The position numbers and the translations under genes were made by a program. This document shows positions 52,230-61,325 of a stretch of 64,000 nt of DNA, in pieces. The first letter of the stretch is position 1, and the number at the start of each line of letters is the position of its first letter. A model generated the notes under the pieces. It had not been told where the DNA came from, made no database searches, and saw only the letters and a program-made list of their open reading frames with translations. The DNA is taken from the NCBI RefSeq assembly GCF_017744445.1, contig NZ_JAGIBH010000001.1, positions 570,178 to 634,177 on the forward strand. Reading direction: 5' to 3'. The DNA is from Caulobacter sp. (lineage in GTDB: Bacteria > Pseudomonadota > Alphaproteobacteria > Caulobacterales > Caulobacteraceae).

Positions 52230-55019
52230 CTAGTACTTCAGGCGAACGCCCACGCGGAAGTAACGGCCGACCGCACCCGATTGCGAGTAGGTCGGGTTCC
52301 AGTTCACCGCGGCGTAGTTGGCCGGGTTGAACATCGGACCCACGTCGAACAGGTTCAGCACGTCGGCATAGACCGTGGTGTGGTCGTTGACGTCGTAGCC
52401 GCCGGTCAGATCGACGCTGATGAAGTCCTTCGTGTGGCACTTGAAGTCGGCGTCGCCGTACAGGCAGGTCTGGTCGCCGACGTAGCTTTCGTCGATCGAG
52501 CGCAGGCCGCTGACATAGTTCAGGGTGCCCGTGGTGGTGAACGGACCGCGCGTGAAGGTGTTGCTCCACGACGCGCGGTACTTCGGCGTGCCGGCGCCCG
52601 ACGACAGCACGTACGGCGCCTGCTTGCCGACGTAGTTATACGTCGTGCCGCCTTGCGTGTACTTGAAGTCGAACAGGACGGTGGCGTCCAGGTTGCTGGT
52701 CCACTTGATGTCGGCCGGCAGGTACATCGTGTTCTGGACGTTCAGGTCCATGCCGCTGGTCCGGAGCGAGTCGGCGTTGATGTACGGCGAGGCCACCGAC
52801 AGGATGCGGGCCAGGGCGCCCGGCGCGTCCGGATCCGGCAGGTCGGCGATGACCGTGTAGCCGGCCGGGATGGCTTCGCCGGCGTAGTACGCGGCGATGG
52901 CGTCACCCGACGAGGCTTGCGCGATCACGTCGTTCTTCTTGATGTGATAGTAGTCCAGCGAGATGCTGAACGAGCGGGTCGGAGCCCACACCGCGCCCAT
53001 GGTGTAGCTGGTCGACTTCTCCGGCTTCAGGTCCGGGTTGGCCGCGGTGATGTTCGAGAGCGAGTAGGTCTTGGTGTACTCGCTGCCGCCGTGGGCCGCG
53101 ACGAAGTCGGGGTAGTTCGCGAACGAGAAGTTCGTGAAGCCCTGGCTGGCCGAGTCACCCGATTCCGAGAACGACGGGGCGCGGAAGCCCTTCGAGACGG
53201 TGGCGCGCAGAGCGACCGTCTTGATGGGCGTGTACTTCACGCCGATCTTCGGGGACAGGTTGCCGCCGAAGTCCGAATAGTGGTCGTAGCGACCCGAGAC
53301 GTTGACTTCGAGGTTGTCCAGGACCGGCATGCCCAGCTCGGCGAAGGCCGAGGCGACGGTGCGGTTGCCGATGGTGCGGGCGTTGCCCAGGCCTTGCGCG
53401 TCGTTGACCGGGTTCAGGGCCGGGTCGTTGACGGCTTCGTAGCGGAACTCGCCGCCGATACCCAGCTGGGCGGGGCCGCCCGGCAGGTTGAACAGGTCGC
53501 GCGAGGCCTGGAAGTTGATCGAGTCCAGGTCGCTGGTCGAGGTCTTGGCCAGGGCCGGGGCCAGGGCATCACGAACGGCTTGGCTGTTCTTCGACGGGTC
53601 GAGGAAGTTGTACGTGCCGTTCTTCACCGCGCTCAGCAGGTTGTTGTAGCTGATGAAGCCGTAGTTGACGCTTTCCAGCCAGCCGTGAGCGATCACGACG
53701 TTGGCGCGGTAGTTCCAGTCGGCCGCCGAGCCTTCCACGCCGCCGGTCAGGCGCATCATGCGGTTGGTGTAGTTGGCCGTGTTGGCGATGTCGCTGAAGC
53801 GGTAGCGGATCAGCGCGTCATAGCCTTCCGCCGCGAACGGGTTGTTCGGGTTCAGCTGGCCGTTCGACAGCAGGGCCGGCAGGACGATGTTCGACAGGTT
53901 GTGCGGGGTCGACGACGAGATCGTGCGCGGGGCGCCGGTGGTCGAGGTCTTGGACTGCACGAAGCTGGCGGCCAGGTAGGCCTGGAAGTTGTCGTTCGGC
54001 TTGAACGTGAAGCGACCGTACGTGCCGATGCGCTCCTGCTTGGGCTGGACGTCACCGAACAGGCCGGTGTTCTGGGCGCAGTACGTGCCGCCGGCCGAGG
54101 TGGTCAGCGGGGCGTCGCTGGCGCAGGTGCGCAGGGTCTGCCACAGCTCGCCCGGCAGGGCGACGCCGGTCGAGATGTCGCCAGCCGTGCCCATCGTGGC
54201 GCGCTTGACCTGGCCGTAGAAGGTGCTGCCGCCGGCGCCCGGATTGTCGTTGGTGCCGCCCGGGATGCCCGACAGGTCGAACGTGTTGAACGGATAGCCG
54301 CGCTGGTCGATGCGGATGCGCTTGTCCAGCTGGTACTCGACGTCGAAATAGACGTTGTACTTGTCGGTATCCAGGTCGCCGTAGCCGATGTCGCCGTTGA
54401 AGCGATACTGGTCGCCGCCACCGTGCTGCGAGGTGCCGACCGACAGGTCAGCGCCCATGCCCTGGTAGTTCGACTTCATGATGATGTTGACCACGCCGCC
54501 GATGGCGTCGGCGCCGTACAGCGACGAGGCGCCGTCCTTCAGGGTCTCGATGCGCTCGACCGCGTTGAACGGGATCGAGTTGAGGTCGACGAAGCTGCGT
54601 TGGCCGTCGTCGGCCAGCGGGTACGACGCGTTACGCAGGCCGTCGATCAGGACCAGGGTCGAGTTGACCGTCAGGCCGCGCAGGGCGACACCGGTCGAGC
54701 CGGCGGCGAAGCCGTTGCCGAAGGCGGCCGGGACCGAGCCCGAGTTGTCGGCCGACAGGCTGCGGATGGCGTCGGCCACCGTGGTGATGCCCTGGGCCTT
54801 CAGCGACTCTTGAGTCTGGACGGTGACCGGCGACGGGGTCGCGGTGTCGGTGCGGCGCAGCAGCGAGCCGGTGACGACGACGGCTTCAACCGAGTTGTCG
54901 TCCTGGGCCGGAGCTGGAGCGGCGGCGGTTTGAGCGTTCGCGGCGAAACCGGCCAGGGTGGCCACGCCCACGATCATCGAGGTGGCGAGCAACCGACCCC
55001 GGGTAATCTGATACTTCAT
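52230..55019 (-). CDS. TonB-dependent receptor next to uronate-polymer genes
   Basis: A 929-residue outer membrane receptor with signal peptide (LLATSMIVGVATLAGFAANA), TonB-box-like EAVVVTG, plug (QGITTVADAIRSLSADNSG, LRGLTVNSTLVLIDGLRNASYPL) and a barrel ending in YFRVGVRLKY. No STN domain is present, so it is a plain importer. It is upstream-linked to a 437-bp regulatory region shared with the GH105 gene end, and its neighbours degrade uronic acid polymers, so oligosaccharide uptake is the likely job. It resembles other Caulobacter sugar or peptide receptors closely enough that ligand assignment is not safe. Confidence 0.92.
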   Translation of the reverse strand: MKYQITRGRLLATSMIVGVATLAGFAANAQTAAAPAPAQDDNSVEAVVVTGSLLRRTDTATPSPVTVQTQESLKAQGITTVADAIRSLSADNSGSVPAAFGNGFAAGSTGVALRGLTVNSTLVLIDGLRNASYPLADDGQRSFVDLNSIPFNAVERIETLKDGASSLYGADAIGGVVNIIMKSNYQGMGADLSVGTSQHGGGDQYRFNGDIGYGDLDTDKYNVYFDVEYQLDKRIRIDQRGYPFNTFDLSGIPGGTNDNPGAGGSTFYGQVKRATMGTAGDISTGVALPGELWQTLRTCASDAPLTTSAGGTYCAQNTGLFGDVQPKQERIGTYGRFTFKPNDNFQAYLAASFVQSKTSTTGAPRTISSSTPHNLSNIVLPALLSNGQLNPNNPFAAEGYDALIRYRFSDIANTANYTNRMMRLTGGVEGSAADWNYRANVVIAHGWLESVNYGFISYNNLLSAVKNGTYNFLDPSKNSQAVRDALAPALAKTSTSDLDSINFQASRDLFNLPGGPAQLGIGGEFRYEAVNDPALNPVNDAQGLGNARTIGNRTVASAFAELGMPVLDNLEVNVSGRYDHYSDFGGNLSPKIGVKYTPIKTVALRATVSKGFRAPSFSESGDSASQGFTNFSFANYPDFVAAHGGSEYTKTYSLSNITAANPDLKPEKSTSYTMGAVWAPTRSFSISLDYYHIKKNDVIAQASSGDAIAAYYAGEAIPAGYTVIADLPDPDAPGALARILSVASPYINADSLRTSGMDLNVQNTMYLPADIKWTSNLDATVLFDFKYTQGGTTYNYVGKQAPYVLSSGAGTPKYRASWSNTFTRGPFTTTGTLNYVSGLRSIDESYVGDQTCLYGDADFKCHTKDFISVDLTGGYDVNDHTTVYADVLNLFDVGPMFNPANYAAVNWNPTYSQSGAVGRYFRVGVRLKY

Positions 55020-55456
55020 TGTCGATCCTTCCAGGCCGCCCTCGCCGGCGCGAACGCCAGCGTCCTTACAGCCCGATGCAAGATGATGTTTCCCGCCACG
55101 ATCCGGCGGTTGGCGGCGGCTTGGACCCCAGGATCAAAGCGGTCAATCGCACGCACATAAGTGTAATGGTTTTGTCTTGAAGCTGTCTCTTTAAGGCAAC
55201 GTCACAAATCAATTGAGGCGCGAATAAGTCATTCGCATCTCATATCTGAAACAAGTCGGAAACCTATAACGCAGGTCATGGAACAGAATTGAAATTACGC
55301 TGTTCGAAGAACGGTGAAGCTTTAAATGTTGTGTTCATCAAGATTCGAATAGTTGGTTCTATTGAATAACGGCGTTCATATCGGCAAGCGGTCGCGTACC
55401 CAAAATCGCGCACGCGCCTGGGTTCGCGGGCTTCGAAATGCTGGGATCGCGCAGGC
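55020..55456. other. 437-bp AT-rich upstream region of the TBDR
   Basis: No gene seen. Base composition is clearly more AT-rich than the neighbours between 55140 and 55380. I find no copy of the TGG-N5-CCA palindromes here. The segment near 55020-55060 holds the receptor's ribosome site (GGAAGGATCGACA). A promoter is expected but no consensus stands out. Confidence 0.5.
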
Positions 55457-56614
55457 CTAGAAGCGCCCGCGCGAGACTTCGGAAGCCGCCAGCAGGAAGG
55501 CGCCGGCGCCGTACAGCTGGGTGTCGCCGGCCTCGACGTGATCGGGCGCGTAGCCGACCTGCTGCACCCAGCCCAGCCTGCCGTCGGGCTGCACCGCGCG
55601 AGCCAGGGCCGACCAGCCCAAGCGGGCGGACCGGGCGTATTTCGGATCCTTCAGCAGCCCCTGGTTCACGCCCCACGCCAGGCCGTAGACGAAGAAGGCC
55701 GTGCCGCTGCTCTCGGGCGGGCTGTGCTCGGGCGCCAGCAGCGACACCGACCAGTAGCCGTCGGGCTTCTGCAGGGCCGCGATCCGCGCCGACATCTTGC
55801 GGAACAGGGCGACGTAGCGCGGGCGGTCGGGATGGTTGGCGGGCAGGGTCTTCAGGATGTTGACGATGCCCGCATAGACCCAGCCGTTGCCGCGGCTCCA
55901 GAAGATCTTGCGGCCCTGGGCGTCACGGCGCTCGAAGAAGCGGCTGTCGCGGAAATAGAGGCTCTGGTCCTTGTCCAGCAGGTAGTCGGTGGCGGCCCAA
56001 AACTCCTTGGCGCCGTAGGCGGCGTAGCGCGGGTCCTTGGTCGCGGCCGACAGGGCCGTCCAGGTCGGCGGGGCCATGAACAGCGCGTCGCTCCAGCACC
56101 AGCGGACCTGGCAAGGCTGCTGCTCGGTTCCGTCGATGAACTTCAGGTCCGCGGTGGGCGGATCGGCCAGGATGGCGTCGAAGCGGGCCTTCACCGGCGC
56201 GATCTGGGCCGGGTTGTGGTCGCGGGCGTAGAACCACAGCCAGGCCTGGGCGATGACGTGGTCGTCGGCGTGCAGCGGCCGCTTGCCCAGACCCCAGCCT
56301 TCCTCGTCGCCATGGTTCCAGATCGCGCCCGCATAGGTCAGGTCGCCGGTCCGCTCGGCGAAGGCGGAGAGGCCGACATAGAATGCCCCCTGGATCCAGC
56401 CGCGCGGCTTCTGCGTGTTTTCGCGATGCGTCTTCACATAGTCGAACTGGCCGTCCATGTGCCACAGCTGCCAGTCGGCGACGGCGCGACCCAGGGTCAG
56501 GGCGGAGGAGGGCAGGTCGACCCCTTGCGGCGGTGTTGCTGGCGCGGGCTGGGCGGAGGCTCCTGAAGCGGCAAAAGCCAGACAAGCCAAGGCGGCGGCG
56601 ACCAGTGCGCGCAT
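55457..56614 (-). CDS. Secreted unsaturated glycuronyl hydrolase, GH105 family
   Basis: A 385-residue (alpha/alpha)6-barrel hydrolase that removes unsaturated uronic acid residues left by polysaccharide lyases. Signal peptide: LVAAALACLAFAASGASA. Signature stretches of GH105/YteR are RGWIQGAFYVGLSAFAERTGD, the acidic HADDHVIAQAWLWFYARD, CWSDALFMAPPTW, IFWSRGNGWVYAGIVNIL and ESSGTAFFVYGLAWGVN. It is divergent from the alginate/glucuronan-lyase-like gene at 56805, and a TTGGTCAGGCCAA palindrome sits between them, so both are probably controlled together. Family GH88 is the nearest alternative. Confidence 0.87.
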   Translation of the reverse strand: MRALVAAALACLAFAASGASAQPAPATPPQGVDLPSSALTLGRAVADWQLWHMDGQFDYVKTHRENTQKPRGWIQGAFYVGLSAFAERTGDLTYAGAIWNHGDEEGWGLGKRPLHADDHVIAQAWLWFYARDHNPAQIAPVKARFDAILADPPTADLKFIDGTEQQPCQVRWCWSDALFMAPPTWTALSAATKDPRYAAYGAKEFWAATDYLLDKDQSLYFRDSRFFERRDAQGRKIFWSRGNGWVYAGIVNILKTLPANHPDRPRYVALFRKMSARIAALQKPDGYWSVSLLAPEHSPPESSGTAFFVYGLAWGVNQGLLKDPKYARSARLGWSALARAVQPDGRLGWVQQVGYAPDHVEAGDTQLYGAGAFLLAASEVSRGRF

Positions 56615-56731
56615 CTTTCTCTCCCCTCGAAGTTCGTTATCCGCGCCTCTGACGGGCGCTGTCGATCATCGGAGGTTGTCTTACCGGTCCTGGCAAGGCC
56701 AGTGCAAAATGCGGAAACAGGGCTGACCAAT

Positions 56732-56744
56732 TTGGTCAGGCCAA
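56732..56744. promoter_or_regulatory. Operator candidate 1 of a uronate regulon (TTGGTCAGGCCAA)
   Basis: A 13-bp imperfect palindrome (TTGG-Y-C-W-G-R-CCAA type) between the divergent GH105 and lyase-like genes, 117 bp and 60 bp from their starts. The same pattern occurs at 59965, 60006 and 61299. Confidence 0.6.
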
Positions 56745-56804
56745 TCCTTGCGCCGGGAACCGGCCACGCTAAGGTGCGCGCCTTCAGTTCCCTGGGAGGG
56801 GCCC

Positions 56805-58073
56805 ATGATTTCCGCTTCGATCCGCGCCGTGGCGCTCGCCGCCGGCCTGGCCACTGCGCTGACCGCCGCGCCGGCCTTGGCGCAAGGGCCCGTCTGCAAG
56901 GCCGACGACGGCTATGCCAGCGCCTTCGAGGGCCGCCGCACCTTCCGCTGGAAGCTGCAGTGGCTGCAAGCGGCCAAGGCCAACCTCTCCGACCCGTCGC
57001 TGGCCCCGGCCTACAAGGCCTTGATCGCCCGCGCCGACAAGGCGCTGGCCGGCCCGTACTACGCCGTTACCGAAAAGACCCGCACCCCGCCCAGCGGCGA
57101 CAAGCACGACTACATCTCGATGGGCCCGTACTGGTGGCCGGACCCCTCCAAGCCGAACGGCGAGCCCTATATCCGCAAGGACGGCGAGGTGAATCCCGAG
57201 CGCAACACCGAAGCCTTCGACGCCGTGCGCATGGACAACATGGCCAGCGCCGTCGAGGCCCTGTCGCTGGCCTACTACTTCACCGGCGAGGCCAAGTACG
57301 CGACCAAGGCGTCCGAGCTGCTGTACGTCTGGTTCCTGGATCCCGACACGCGCATGCGCCCGCATATGACCTATGCGCAGGGCGTGCCCGGCCGCACCCT
57401 GGGCCGCGCCGAGGGCGTGCTGGACACCTTCCGCCTGCTGCGCGTGGTCGAGTCGATCGGCCTGCTGGCGCCCTCGGGCGCCATCAAGCCGGCCGAGCAG
57501 AAGGCGCTGGAGCACTGGTTCGAGGTCTATACGATGTGGATGCAGACCGCCCCGACCGGCAAGGAAGAGCGGGCGGCCAAGAACAATCATGGCATCTGGT
57601 ACGACTACCAGCTGGCGACCTTCGCCCTGTTCGCCCGTAAGCCGGATCTGGCGAAGCAAGTGCTGGCGAGTGTGGGCAAGGGCCGCATCGACCCGCAGAT
57701 CGACGCCGACGGCAAGCTGCCCGAGGAGCTCGCGCGCACCAGAGGGCTGCACTACAGCTACTTCGCCCTGGAGCCGCTGGTCGGCATGGCCGAGCTTGGT
57801 CCCTGCGTCGGCGTCGACCTGTGGGGCTACAAGGGGCCGAAGGGGCAGGGGATCCGGGGGGCTTTCGACTATCTCGCGCAGTTCGTGGGCGACGAGAAAG
57901 CCTTCCCCTACAAGGACCTCAAGCCCGAGGACGCCACCAAGGAGGCCCTGCCGCTGTACGACGTAGCCGCCTGGGCCTATGGCGACGCGGGTTTCGCGGC
58001 GAAAGCCGACCAGATCGCCCAGCAGACGCCCGGCGCGGCGAGCCGCCTGACGATCGCGCCGTATAAGCCCTAA
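56805..58073 (+). CDS. Secreted alginate-lyase-superfamily enzyme (PF05426/PL38-like)
   Basis: A 422-residue (alpha/alpha)-barrel lyase with signal peptide (AVALAAGLATALTAAPALA). The YISMGPYWWPDPSKPNG stretch, NNHGIWYDYQLAT (residues 260-272, parallel to NNHSYW of PL5 alginate lyases) and TRGLHYSYFALE with the likely catalytic tyrosine match PF05426 proteins; recently described members cleave glucuronan or alginate. It should cut a uronic acid polymer by beta-elimination, making the unsaturated ends that GH105 then removes. ATG 56805 follows GGGAGGGG. A family A repeat follows the gene. Confidence 0.85.
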   Translation: MISASIRAVALAAGLATALTAAPALAQGPVCKADDGYASAFEGRRTFRWKLQWLQAAKANLSDPSLAPAYKALIARADKALAGPYYAVTEKTRTPPSGDKHDYISMGPYWWPDPSKPNGEPYIRKDGEVNPERNTEAFDAVRMDNMASAVEALSLAYYFTGEAKYATKASELLYVWFLDPDTRMRPHMTYAQGVPGRTLGRAEGVLDTFRLLRVVESIGLLAPSGAIKPAEQKALEHWFEVYTMWMQTAPTGKEERAAKNNHGIWYDYQLATFALFARKPDLAKQVLASVGKGRIDPQIDADGKLPEELARTRGLHYSYFALEPLVGMAELGPCVGVDLWGYKGPKGQGIRGAFDYLAQFVGDEKAFPYKDLKPEDATKEALPLYDVAAWAYGDAGFAAKADQIAQQTPGAASRLTIAPYKP

Positions 58074-58083
58074 TTAGCCCGTC

Positions 58084-58197
58084 TCCCGGCGAAGGCCGGG
58101 GCCCAGATCGAACCCTGAGTATCTAGTGGGCTGGCGCGGCGTATCTCGGATCACCCCAAACCGCTCAGGCTGAATCTGGGTCCCGGCTTTCGCCGGG
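58084..58197. repeat. Family A intergenic repeat, copy 6 (opposite orientation)
   Basis: Arms CCCGGCGAAGGCCGGGGCCC and GGGTCCCGGCTTTCGCCGGG; the core matches copy 2 (GCGTATCTCGGATCACCCC) and is inverted relative to copies 1, 3 and 5. Confidence 0.85.
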
Positions 58198-58280
58198 AAA
58201 ACGGATAGAAAATTGAACTGTAGGTGTCGGGTAAGGAGATCCTCGCCCGTTCCTTGAGGCGTCACTCAGGGAGAAACGAC

Positions 58281-58949
58281 ATGAGAAAGCTGATCGTCGC
58301 CGCCTTCGTCAGCCTGGACGGCGTCATGCAGGCTCCGGGCGGGCCGACCGAGGATCCGACCGGCGGCTTCCAGTTCGGCGGCTGGCTGCCGCCGCTGTTC
58401 GACGAGGAGGCCGGCCAGGCGATCGGCGGACTGTTCGAAAAGCCCTTCGACCTGGTGCTGGGCCGCAAGACCTACGAGATCTTCGCCGCCCACTGGCCGT
58501 TCGTCGACGCCGGCGATCCGATCGGCCAGGTGTTCGGCAAGGCGACCAAGTTCGTCGCCACCCGCGATCCCGGCTTCAAGCTGACCTGGCAGAACAGCCG
58601 CTGGCTGGGCGTCGATCCGGTCGCTGAACTGAAGCGCGTGAAGGCTGAGGACGGTCCCGACCTGCTGACCCAGGGTTCGGCGGATTTCCTGCAGACCCTG
58701 TTCGCCAATGACTTGGTCGACGAGCTGCACACCCTGACTTTCCCGGTAGTGCTGGGCCAGGGCAAGCGGCTGTTCCAGGCAGGGGCGGCGGCGAGGACGT
58801 ATCGGCTGACGGAGAGCAAGGCCTCGCCGTCGGGCGTGGTGGTCAGTCGCTATGCGCGGGCGGGTGCGGTGGAGACGGGGTCGTTCATGCTGGCGCAGCC
58901 GAGCGCGCTGGAAGTGGAGCGACAGAGGAAGCTGGCGGCGGAGGGGTAA
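58281..58949 (+). CDS. RibD C-terminal/dihydrofolate-reductase-fold protein
   Basis: A 222-residue protein of the RibD_C family (DHFR-like fold). Typical parts are RKLIVAAFVSLDGVMQAPGGPTEDPTGGF, LVLGRKTYEIFAAHWP and DLLTQGSADFLQTLFANDLVDELHTLTFPVVLGQGKRLF. Such single-domain proteins are widespread reductases of unknown substrate and are not part of riboflavin synthesis by themselves. ATG 58281 follows an AGGGAG ribosome site; a longer in-frame start at 58224 is unlikely. The C-terminal 35 residues are extra to the family. It is followed by a family C repeat. Confidence 0.85.
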   Translation: MRKLIVAAFVSLDGVMQAPGGPTEDPTGGFQFGGWLPPLFDEEAGQAIGGLFEKPFDLVLGRKTYEIFAAHWPFVDAGDPIGQVFGKATKFVATRDPGFKLTWQNSRWLGVDPVAELKRVKAEDGPDLLTQGSADFLQTLFANDLVDELHTLTFPVVLGQGKRLFQAGAAARTYRLTESKASPSGVVVSRYARAGAVETGSFMLAQPSALEVERQRKLAAEG

Positions 58950-58965
58950 GACGTGCTGGCTCAGC

Positions 58966-59104
58966 ACTGGCCCCCACCTGACCTGCTTGCGCAGGTCTGT
59001 CCGCCCCCAAGCGGGGCGGAGAGGGAGTCACGCCCGCAGCGCTTTGGGTTTCTCTCTCCTCCCCCTTTGGGGGAGGGGGACCGGCGAAGCCGGTGGAGGG
59101 GCTA
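58966..59104. repeat. Family C intergenic repeat, copy 2
   Basis: Starts CTGGCCCCCACCTGACCTGC and ends with GTGGAGGGGCTAG, with internal CCTCCCCCTTTGGGGGAGGGGG. Matches copy 1 at 25071-25184. It lies between the convergent reductase-like and GntR genes. Confidence 0.75.
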
Positions 59105-59114
59105 GCGCCGCCCT

Positions 59115-59876
59115 CTAAATCGCCGATCGCCGCGCCAACTCCGTCCGCCGCGCCGCCACCTCATTCCGCGCCCGCTCCAGCGCATCGATCTCCGTCGCCG
59201 TCAGCAGGTTGTCGATCACGCGGCCCAGGTGCTCGCGCATGGCGTTGCGGGCGGCGGTGGGGTCGCGTTCGCGCAGGGCCATCAGGATCTCCTGGTGGTC
59301 GTCGATGCGGGGGCGCACGCCGACCTGGCGGGCGCGTTCCAGCATGGCGCGGCACAGCGGCGACTTGTAGCGCAGGTCCCACAGGTTCTCGACCACGGTG
59401 ACCAGGGCGCTGTTGCGGCTGGCGCTAGCGATGGTGACGTGGAAGCGGCGGTCGGCGCGGTCGCCCTTCACGTTGTTGTCGTTCTCCACGACCATGTCGT
59501 CGAGGATGTCGGCCAGTTCGGTCAGCTCTTCCTCGGTGATGGTGGCGGCGGCCAGGGCGGCCACCTCACCCTCGATCAGGCGGCGGGCCTCGGTCAGCTC
59601 GAAGGCGCCGATGTCGAGGTCGGGTTCCGGGCTCTCCGGACGCGGGGCCTCGGTGACATAGACGCCCGAGCCATGGCGGGCCTCGACCAGGCCGCGGATT
59701 TCCAGGGCGATCATCGCTTCACGGACGGTCGGGCGGCTGACCTTGTAGTCTTCAGCCAGGTCGCGTTCCGAGGGCAGGCGCTGGCCAGGGCGGTGTACAC
59801 CATCGCGAATCGCGTCGGCGATCGAGTTGGCCACCTGTTGGTAGAGCTTGCGGGTTTCGGCCGTCGTCGTGGTCAT
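59115..59876 (-). CDS. FadR-type GntR regulator with FCD domain, likely for uronate genes
   Basis: A 253-residue regulator. The GntR winged helix is at residues about 10-78 (GQRLPSERDLAEDYKVSRPTVREAMIALEIRGLVEARHGSGVYV), and the FCD effector domain at about 90-235 has the metal-binding pattern DRRFHVTIASAS, then HQEILMALRERD and MREHLGRV. UxuR/ExuR-like FCD regulators commonly respond to hexuronate intermediates. It is divergent from manD with two TGG-N5-CCA palindromes in between, which fits autoregulation and control of the neighbouring uronate genes. Effector probably D-fructuronate, mannonate or KDG, by inference only. Confidence 0.9.
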   Translation of the reverse strand: MTTTTAETRKLYQQVANSIADAIRDGVHRPGQRLPSERDLAEDYKVSRPTVREAMIALEIRGLVEARHGSGVYVTEAPRPESPEPDLDIGAFELTEARRLIEGEVAALAAATITEEELTELADILDDMVVENDNNVKGDRADRRFHVTIASASRNSALVTVVENLWDLRYKSPLCRAMLERARQVGVRPRIDDHQEILMALRERDPTAARNAMREHLGRVIDNLLTATEIDALERARNEVAARRTELARRSAI

Positions 59877-59964
59877 CGTCTACTATCCAGCCGACGCTGC
59901 GTCGGGCGTTGCGCAGCCTATTGCAAGGGCCGCGAGGGCGCTACAGCGCACACATTCGACCTAA

Positions 59965-59977
59965 GTGGCAAGACCAC
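59965..59977. promoter_or_regulatory. Operator candidate 2 of the uronate regulon (GTGGCAAGACCAC)
   Basis: A 13-bp palindrome of the nTGG-N5-CCAn type, 88 bp from the GntR start. It is centred 41 bp from the next site, four helical turns, so two regulator dimers may sit on one DNA face. Confidence 0.6.
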
Positions 59978-60003
59978 TAGCATCTTGCCAGATAAGTCTA
60001 TAG

Positions 60004-60020
60004 AAGTGGTCAGGCCACTT
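60004..60020. promoter_or_regulatory. Operator candidate 3 of the uronate regulon (AAGTGGTCAGGCCACTT)
   Basis: A 17-bp palindrome, the longest of the four, ending 27 bp before the manD start, where a bound repressor would block the promoter. Confidence 0.65.
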
Positions 60021-60047
60021 TACGGTTCCGCTTAGCGCATTAGGTCC

Positions 60048-61259
60048 ATGTTGAAGATCATCGACGCCAAGGTCATCGTCACCTGCCCCGGCCGCAATTT
60101 CGTGACTCTGAAGATCACGACCGAGGATGGGACCACCGGCGTCGGCGACGCGACCCTGAATGGCCGCGAGCTGGCGGTGGTCAGCTATCTGCAAGATCAC
60201 ATGATTCCGTGCCTCATCGGCCGCGACGCGCACCAGATCGAGGACACCTGGCAGTTCTTCTATCGTGGCTCGTACTGGCGTGGCGGCCCCGTGGGCATGA
60301 GCGCCCTGGCCGCCGTCGACATGGCGCTGTGGGACATCAAGGCCAAGGTCGCGGGCCTGCCGCTGTACCAGCTGCTGGGCGGCGCCAGCCGCGTGGGCGT
60401 CACCGTCTATGGTCACGCCAATGGCGAGACCATCGAGGACACCATCGCCGAGGCCGTGAAGTACAAGGCCATGGGCTACAAGGCCATCCGCCTGCAGACC
60501 GGCGTGCCCGGCCTGGCCAGCACCTACGGCGTCTCGGGCGACAAGATGTTCTACGAGCCGGCCGACGGGAACCTGCCGACCGAGAACGTCTGGTCCACGT
60601 CCGCCTACCTGCAACACGCGCCCAAGCTGTTCGCCAAGGCGCGCGAGGTGCTGGGCTGGGACGTGCATCTGCTGCACGACGTCCACCACCGCCTGACCCC
60701 GATCGAGGCCGCGCGCCTGGGCAAGGACCTGGAGCCCTATCGCCTGTTCTGGCTGGAGGACTCGGTCCCCGCCGAGAACCAGGCCGGCTTCCGCCTGATC
60801 CGCCAGCACACGACCACGCCGCTGGCCGTGGGTGAGATCTTCTCCAATGTCTGGGACTGCAAGACCCTGATCGAGGAGCAGCTAATCGACTATCTGCGGG
60901 CCACGGTGCTGCACGCCGGCGGCATCACCAACCTGAAGAAGATCGCCGCCTTCGCCGACCTGCACCACGTCAAGACCGGCTGCCACGGCGCCACCGACCT
61001 GTCGCCGGTGACCATGGCCGCGGCGCTGCATCTGGGCATGGCGATCCCGAACTTCGGCCTGCAAGAATATATGCGCCACACGCCGGAGACGGACGCGGTC
61101 TTCCCGCACGCCTACACCTTCAACGACGGCATGCTGCATCCTGGCGACAAGCCGGGCCTGGGCGTCGACATCGATGAAGCGCTGGCCAGCAAGTACGAAT
61201 ACAAGCGCGCCTATCTGCCGGTGAACCGTCTGCAAGATGGGACCATGTTCAACTGGTAA
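60048..61259 (+). CDS. manD: D-mannonate dehydratase ManD (enolase superfamily)
   Basis: A 403-residue enzyme that dehydrates D-mannonate to 2-keto-3-deoxy-D-gluconate in glucuronate degradation. It follows the Caulobacter/Novosphingobium ManD sequences from memory throughout: [13 protein letters not shown] at the start, a catalytic-region loop with LASTYGVSG, the metal and base residues in HDVHHRLTP (Asp211, His213), [11 protein letters not shown] and GEIFSN for the next metal ligands, and [19 protein letters not shown]. The start ATG 60048 is adjacent to operator candidate 3. It links the lyase, GH105 and regulator genes to uronate catabolism. Confidence 0.94.
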   Translation: MLKIIDAKVIVTCPGRNFVTLKITTEDGTTGVGDATLNGRELAVVSYLQDHMIPCLIGRDAHQIEDTWQFFYRGSYWRGGPVGMSALAAVDMALWDIKAKVAGLPLYQLLGGASRVGVTVYGHANGETIEDTIAEAVKYKAMGYKAIRLQTGVPGLASTYGVSGDKMFYEPADGNLPTENVWSTSAYLQHAPKLFAKAREVLGWDVHLLHDVHHRLTPIEAARLGKDLEPYRLFWLEDSVPAENQAGFRLIRQHTTTPLAVGEIFSNVWDCKTLIEEQLIDYLRATVLHAGGITNLKKIAAFADLHHVKTGCHGATDLSPVTMAAALHLGMAIPNFGLQEYMRHTPETDAVFPHAYTFNDGMLHPGDKPGLGVDIDEALASKYEYKRAYLPVNRLQDGTMFNW

Positions 61260-61285
61260 GCCTTAAATTGGCTTGACAACTATCC

Positions 61286-61325
61286 GTCGGCGGCAAGATT
61301 GGTCATGCCAATTATTGCCGCCGAC
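61286..61325. promoter_or_regulatory. Long palindrome with embedded operator candidate 4
   Basis: GTCGGCGGCAAGATTGG (61286-61302) pairs with CCAATTATTGCCGCCGAC (61308-61325) with one extra base, enclosing ATTGGTCATGCCAAT (61298-61312), which matches the other uronate-regulon palindromes. It ends 10 bp before the next gene's ATG, so in RNA it would form a strong hairpin close to the ribosome site. Confidence 0.65.

Noticed and set aside
52281-55160. Long open frame opposite the TonB-dependent receptor
   Set aside because: Low-complexity Val/Arg/Gly-rich translation, no start context or motifs; the receptor on the other strand has clear signal peptide, plug and barrel features.
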